Below are positions 59,926-64,000 of a stretch of 64,000 nt of DNA, piece by piece (position 1 is the first letter of the stretch; each line of letters opens with the position of its first letter). Where the stretch lies: the NCBI GenBank assembly GCA_003551665.1, contig PUNE01000013.1, positions 62,001 to 126,000 of the forward strand, given 5' to 3'. The notes below the pieces were generated by a model. It made no database searches, was not told the origin of the DNA, and saw only the letters and a program-made list of their open reading frames with translations. Both the position numbers and the translations under genes were made by a program. The stretch comes from Halobacteroidaceae bacterium. GTDB taxonomy: Bacteria > Bacillota > Halanaerobiia > B1SED10-174.

Positions 59926-60432
59926 TTAGTATTCTCCACCTTTATTCTTATAAAAGTCAATCAGAAAATCCCTGACAGGATCAGGAACCAGTCCATCAAT
60001 ACAACCCCCCAGCGAAGCAATCTCTTTTACAAGGCTGGAGCTCAAAAACCCATATTCCTGAGAGGTCATTAAAAACATTATCTCCAGGTCGGGGTTTAAT
60101 TTTTTGTACATTAGGGCCTGCTGGAATTCTTTCTCAAAATCAGACAGGGCCCGCAAACCACGAATAATATTCCGGGCGTTTTTCTTCACAGCATATTCAT
60201 TGAGCAATCCGCTAAAAGAATCAATCCTGACACCTGGAATATCTCCTGCAACCTTTTCCATTAGTTCTACTCTCTCGGCCATGGAAAAGGAAGGAGACTT
60301 GTTGGGATTATTAAATACTGCAACTATAAGCTCATCAAATATGTTGCTGGCCCGCTTAATTATATCAAGGTGTCCATTGGTTACGGGGTCAAAACTCCCC
60401 GGGTAAACAGCTATCCTGTTCATCTGTTTCAC
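59926..60432 (-). CDS. coaD: pantetheine-phosphate adenylyltransferase
   Basis: AVYPGSFDPVTNGHLDIIKRA; FSGLLNEYAVKKNARNIIRGLRALSDFEKE. Confidence 0.97.
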   Translation of the reverse strand: MKQMNRIAVYPGSFDPVTNGHLDIIKRASNIFDELIVAVFNNPNKSPSFSMAERVELMEKVAGDIPGVRIDSFSGLLNEYAVKKNARNIIRGLRALSDFEKEFQQALMYKKLNPDLEIMFLMTSQEYGFLSSSLVKEIASLGGCIDGLVPDPVRDFLIDFYKNKGGEY

Positions 60433-60971
60433 TCCCTTTGCCAGATCAAAAGCCTGGTATCTCCATAAACACGGTTCTCAATTTGTTGCCAGAACGGGCA
60501 TTCGAATGGATCACTGTGACTGGAAGCTTCCAGGATAATTATTCCTCCCGACAACAACAAACCCTTTTCTTCAATCAAACTTAACACCCGGCTGGGGTCA
60601 TAGTTATAAGGTGGGTCCAGGAAAATAATTCCAAAACCAAACCCTTTAAGACGCCTCCTTAAAACCCCATAAACATCTCCTTTCCAGACCGAACTTTTAT
60701 CCAGAAAACTGGTTTTCTCAAGGTTTTCTTTAAGTATTCTGAGAGCAGTAGTATTGTTTTCAATAAAATGGGCCTGAACTGCCCCCCGGCTCAAAGCTTC
60801 TATTCCCATGCTTCCGCTCCCTGCAAAACAGTCCAGAAAAACCGTACCGGCAACATCAGCTCCTATAATATTGAATAGAGCTTCTTTGACCCGGTCACCA
60901 GTAGGCCGGGTAATTTTTTCTGGGGGAATTTTCAAACGCCTCCCCCTGGCTGTTCCCGAAATTACTCGCAA
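60429..60971 (-). CDS. rsmD: 16S rRNA (guanine(966)-N(2))-methyltransferase RsmD
   Basis: MRVISGTARGRRLKIPPEKITRPTGDRVKEALFNII; FAGSGSMGIEALSRGA; IIFLDPPYN. Confidence 0.97.
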   Translation of the reverse strand: MRVISGTARGRRLKIPPEKITRPTGDRVKEALFNIIGADVAGTVFLDCFAGSGSMGIEALSRGAVQAHFIENNTTALRILKENLEKTSFLDKSSVWKGDVYGVLRRRLKGFGFGIIFLDPPYNYDPSRVLSLIEEKGLLLSGGIIILEASSHSDPFECPFWQQIENRVYGDTRLLIWQRE

Positions 60972-61009
60972 AGGCCTCCCCTCCCTCCGCCCGAAACCAA
61001 TCGACTGTC

Positions 61010-63043
61010 CTACCTCATAATATCTCCAGGAAAACGGCGATCGCTTTCATGGAGAAGCTTTACATATCTCGATGCTTTTTCCCGGGCCAAGCGGAGAAGT
61101 TTTTGATGGGCAACAAGATCAGCAAAACGGAAAGGTGTGTCTCCATGCTGCCGGGTTCCAAAAAAATCACCCGCTCCCCGCAATTTTAGGTCCTCCTCTG
61201 CCAGCAAGAACCCGTCACTGTGTCGGACCAGTGCATCCAATCTCATTCTTGCAGAATCATCTTCTACATCTGACATTAAAATGCAGTAGGACTGCTCTGC
61301 ACCCCTTCCAACTCTTCCACGTAACTGATGTAACTGAGAAAGCCCAAAGCGGTGGGCATCCTCAATCAGCATAATGGTTGCATTGGGAATATCTACACCC
61401 ACCTCAATTACTGTAGTGCTGACCATAATATCAATTTTTCCCTCTTTAAAATCCTTCATTGCCCTGGCTCTCTGGACTGCGGGCACCTGCCCATGAATTA
61501 ACATTAATTTCAGGTCAGGGAACACCTCTTCCTGTAAATAGCGGAACATATCTTCTGCAGCTACAAGTTGCAATTTTTCCGATTCCTGAATAAGAGGACA
61601 GACAATGAAGGCCTGCCTCCCCAGGGTTATTTGGTCCCGAATAAATCTGTAAACATTGGGGCGGGAATTGGATTTGCGGGCCCTTGTAATTATGGGCTTT
61701 CGGCCAGTTGGAAGCTCATCAATTACGGATACTTCCAGGTCTCCATAAAGGGTCAGTGCCAGCGACCTGGGGATCGGAGTTGCAGTCATTACAAGAAGAT
61801 CCGGAGTTTTGCCCTTGCTCAAAAGGGCCTCTCTTTGTTGCACACCAAAACGGTGTTGTTCATCGATTACTACCATCCCCAGTTCCGAAAAATTTACTTC
61901 CTCCTGGATCAGAGCATGTGTTCCCACGACAATATCCGCATCTCCTGAGGTTATTGCCCTGTAGTTTTCTTTCTTTTCTCTTGAAGAAAGGCTTCCGGTA
62001 AGCAGAATGGTTTTCAGCCCGAATTTTTGAAAAACCGGTTCCATTTTAAAATAATGCTGTTCTGCTAAGATTTCCGTTGGTGCCATAAAAGCACCCTGCC
62101 ATCCATTTTCCACTGTTTTTAAAAGGGCCAGCAGGGCAATCACCGTCTTTCCCGCACCAACATCTCCCTGGAGCAACCTGGACATGGGAGCAGGGCTCTC
62201 CATATCTTCATTAATTTCTCTCCAGACCTTTTCCTGGCTGGAGGTCAGATTGAATTCCAGGGATTTAATAAATTTCTTGGTGTGAGAGGGAGATGCTTCA
62301 TGACAGTAACCCATCTCCTGGCTTTTTTCTTCCTGCCTGATTGCTAGTTTTACCTGGAACAATAGGAGTTCTTCAAAAACCAGCCTTTCAAAAGCCTTTT
62401 CCCTTTTCTCCATTGCTGAGGGAAAGTGAACTTCCCATATTGCTTTCTGTCTGTCGGGCCATCCCATTTCCTTCAATAATTCCTCGGGTAAAAACTCCCC
62501 CAGTTCACCGATATGTTCTTCCAGGACGCCATTTACCCAGCGTCGAAACTGGTTCTGGTTTAAACCTTCAGTCAGGGGATAGAGGGGAACTATTCTTCCG
62601 CTATGCAGGCCTCCCTCCCCGTCCAGTTCATAATTGGGGTGAATAAATTCAATCCTCCTGGTTTGTTCCCAGACCTTTTCGCTGATTTTTCCGCTGATTA
62701 GAACCTCCTGCCCAATAGAAAAATTATTTAATATATAGGGTTGGTCAAACCAGGTGGCATAGGCAACCCCTGTTTCATCTGAAAAGGCGATCTTATATAT
62801 ATTTCGGCGAGAACGGGTTCGAATTTTATCTCGCGCTTTAACAATGCCAGAGACTGTTACTTCCTGGCCGGACTCAATTTCATTAATTTTCCTAATCTGA
62901 CTCCGGTCTCTGTATTGGCGGGGAATATGATACAGTAGGTCTTCTAATTTTTCAATACCCAACCTGGCCAGCATCTTTGCCCGCCTGGGTCCAACTCCTT
63001 TTACAAACTGAATGCTTTTGTCCAGTCCGGACAACAACACCAC
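61010..63043 (-). CDS. recG: ATP-dependent DNA helicase RecG
   Basis: RLLQGDVGAGKTVIALLALL; VIDEQHRFGVQQR; VMTATPIPRSLALTLYGDLE; QLHQLRGRVGRGAEQSYCIL. Confidence 0.97.
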   Translation of the reverse strand: MVLLSGLDKSIQFVKGVGPRRAKMLARLGIEKLEDLLYHIPRQYRDRSQIRKINEIESGQEVTVSGIVKARDKIRTRSRRNIYKIAFSDETGVAYATWFDQPYILNNFSIGQEVLISGKISEKVWEQTRRIEFIHPNYELDGEGGLHSGRIVPLYPLTEGLNQNQFRRWVNGVLEEHIGELGEFLPEELLKEMGWPDRQKAIWEVHFPSAMEKREKAFERLVFEELLLFQVKLAIRQEEKSQEMGYCHEASPSHTKKFIKSLEFNLTSSQEKVWREINEDMESPAPMSRLLQGDVGAGKTVIALLALLKTVENGWQGAFMAPTEILAEQHYFKMEPVFQKFGLKTILLTGSLSSREKKENYRAITSGDADIVVGTHALIQEEVNFSELGMVVIDEQHRFGVQQREALLSKGKTPDLLVMTATPIPRSLALTLYGDLEVSVIDELPTGRKPIITRARKSNSRPNVYRFIRDQITLGRQAFIVCPLIQESEKLQLVAAEDMFRYLQEEVFPDLKLMLIHGQVPAVQRARAMKDFKEGKIDIMVSTTVIEVGVDIPNATIMLIEDAHRFGLSQLHQLRGRVGRGAEQSYCILMSDVEDDSARMRLDALVRHSDGFLLAEEDLKLRGAGDFFGTRQHGDTPFRFADLVAHQKLLRLAREKASRYVKLLHESDRRFPGDIMR

Positions 63044-63100
63044 TCCCCAAAAAAAATCCTAACACATTCCCCGGAATGCATTAGGACTCTTATTATTCCC

Positions 63101-63976
63101 TTACCTGGGTGTCAGGACTATACCAATTGCCCCGGGGCCGGTATGGGTCCCAACAACTGGTCCCAGTTGCTCAATTTCAATATTCTGGGGCCCAAATTTC
63201 TCTTCAATAAGGTCCTTCAGGCTCTCCGCCTCTTCTTCTGCTGCCGCGTGCAGAATGGCCTGAAAACAATTGGGACCGTGCTGTTCAATAAATTCCCCAT
63301 ATAGCTCAGCAAGCCTCTGATAAACTTTTTTTTGCCCCCTGATTTTTTCAAGGGGAGCAACATAACCTTCCTGGTCTACTGTTAAAATTGGTTTTATATT
63401 CAGGAGGGTTCCCAGAAGTGCCTGGGCCTTGCCAATACGGCCTCCTTTTTCTAAAAATTCCAGGGTTTTAACCGAAAAATATATCCTCTGATTTTGTTGG
63501 GCTTTTTCCAGTCGCTTCAAAATTTCTTCCTTGGAGGAACCTTTTCGGGCTTCTTCTGCAGCCATTCTTACCTGAAAAGCAAGGGAAATGGTAACGGTTT
63601 TGGAGTTGACAGGAATAATATCAATATTGGAAAACTCCTGGGCAGCCAGAACGGCAGCCTGATAGGTCCCACTTAGTTTGTCAGAAATGTGGATGGAAAT
63701 AATTTTATCATAACTGGCAGCAAGCTCTTTATAGATTTCCACAACCCCTCCCACTGAAACCTGGGAGGTCGTAGGAAGCCGATCAGTTGCTCTAAGCTTT
63801 TTGTAAAATTCTTCGGGGAAGATTTCAATACCATCCAGAAAGCTCTGGTCACCAAAATTTACACTGAGCGGGGCTACTTTGATGTCCAGTTCTTCAGCTT
63901 TCTCCCTGCTCATATCAGCAGTGCTGTCGGTTACAATTGCTATTTTGCCCAATCGGTTCACCTCCAAATTATTCAA
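63101..63976 (-). CDS. DegV family (fatty-acid binding) protein
   Basis: IAIVTDSTADMSREKAEELDIKVAPLSVNFGDQSFLDG; TTSQVSVGGVVEIYKEL; SGTYQAAVLAA; VVGTHTGPGAIGIVL. Confidence 0.95.
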   Translation of the reverse strand: MNNLEVNRLGKIAIVTDSTADMSREKAEELDIKVAPLSVNFGDQSFLDGIEIFPEEFYKKLRATDRLPTTSQVSVGGVVEIYKELAASYDKIISIHISDKLSGTYQAAVLAAQEFSNIDIIPVNSKTVTISLAFQVRMAAEEARKGSSKEEILKRLEKAQQNQRIYFSVKTLEFLEKGGRIGKAQALLGTLLNIKPILTVDQEGYVAPLEKIRGQKKVYQRLAELYGEFIEQHGPNCFQAILHAAAEEEAESLKDLIEEKFGPQNIEIEQLGPVVGTHTGPGAIGIVLTPR

Positions 63977-64000
63977 CCGAAATAATCAGGTAATACAGGG

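Noticed and set aside
1-64000. CRISPR arrays, transposases, integrases, prophage or toxin-antitoxin modules
   Set aside because: No regularly spaced direct repeats, and no ORF in the track reads as one of these families.

Overview
This 64-kb window is gene-dense and chromosomal. About 55 protein-coding genes were called, most of them on the minus strand and in long, often overlapping, operons. I recognised no rRNA, tRNA, CRISPR array, prophage or transposase. The content suggests an anaerobic Firmicute-like bacterium with an outer membrane, possibly Halanaerobiales-like (inference). Main blocks: PolX end, HAD, MFS, MATE; an HDAC-family deacetylase with a C-terminal Cys-rich tail; an amidohydrolase; three tandem M42 aminopeptidases plus a fourth at 40 kb; MocR regulator/pdxS; cell-wall genes (LysM-M23, TPR-SpoIID); and a glycine cleavage operon led by a tandem glycine riboswitch. 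After these come a Lon-like protease, mnmH, an M16 pair and UPF0182. A housekeeping superoperon runs from 42 to 64 kb: HU, gpsA, der, DUF512, ispH-S1 fusion, plsC, cmk, rnc, acpP/fabG/fabD/fabH/plsX, rpmF, ackA/pta, tmcAL, coaD, rsmD, recG, degV. The most interesting items are: (1) the glycine cleavage operon, which carries two overlapping non-LipA radical-SAM genes and a LipM-like octanoyltransferase, consistent with the alternative LipS1/LipS2 lipoate-assembly route; (2) an orphan c-di-GMP-I (GEMM) riboswitch with its own promoter and terminators but no downstream gene; (3) a zinc-ribbon/RadC-like JAB protein whose HxH metal motif is lost; (4) a secreted-protein gene split by a frameshift at an A8 tract; (5) an IspH-S1 fusion with a very long Glu-rich linker. 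All calls were made by reading the sequence; no database search was run.
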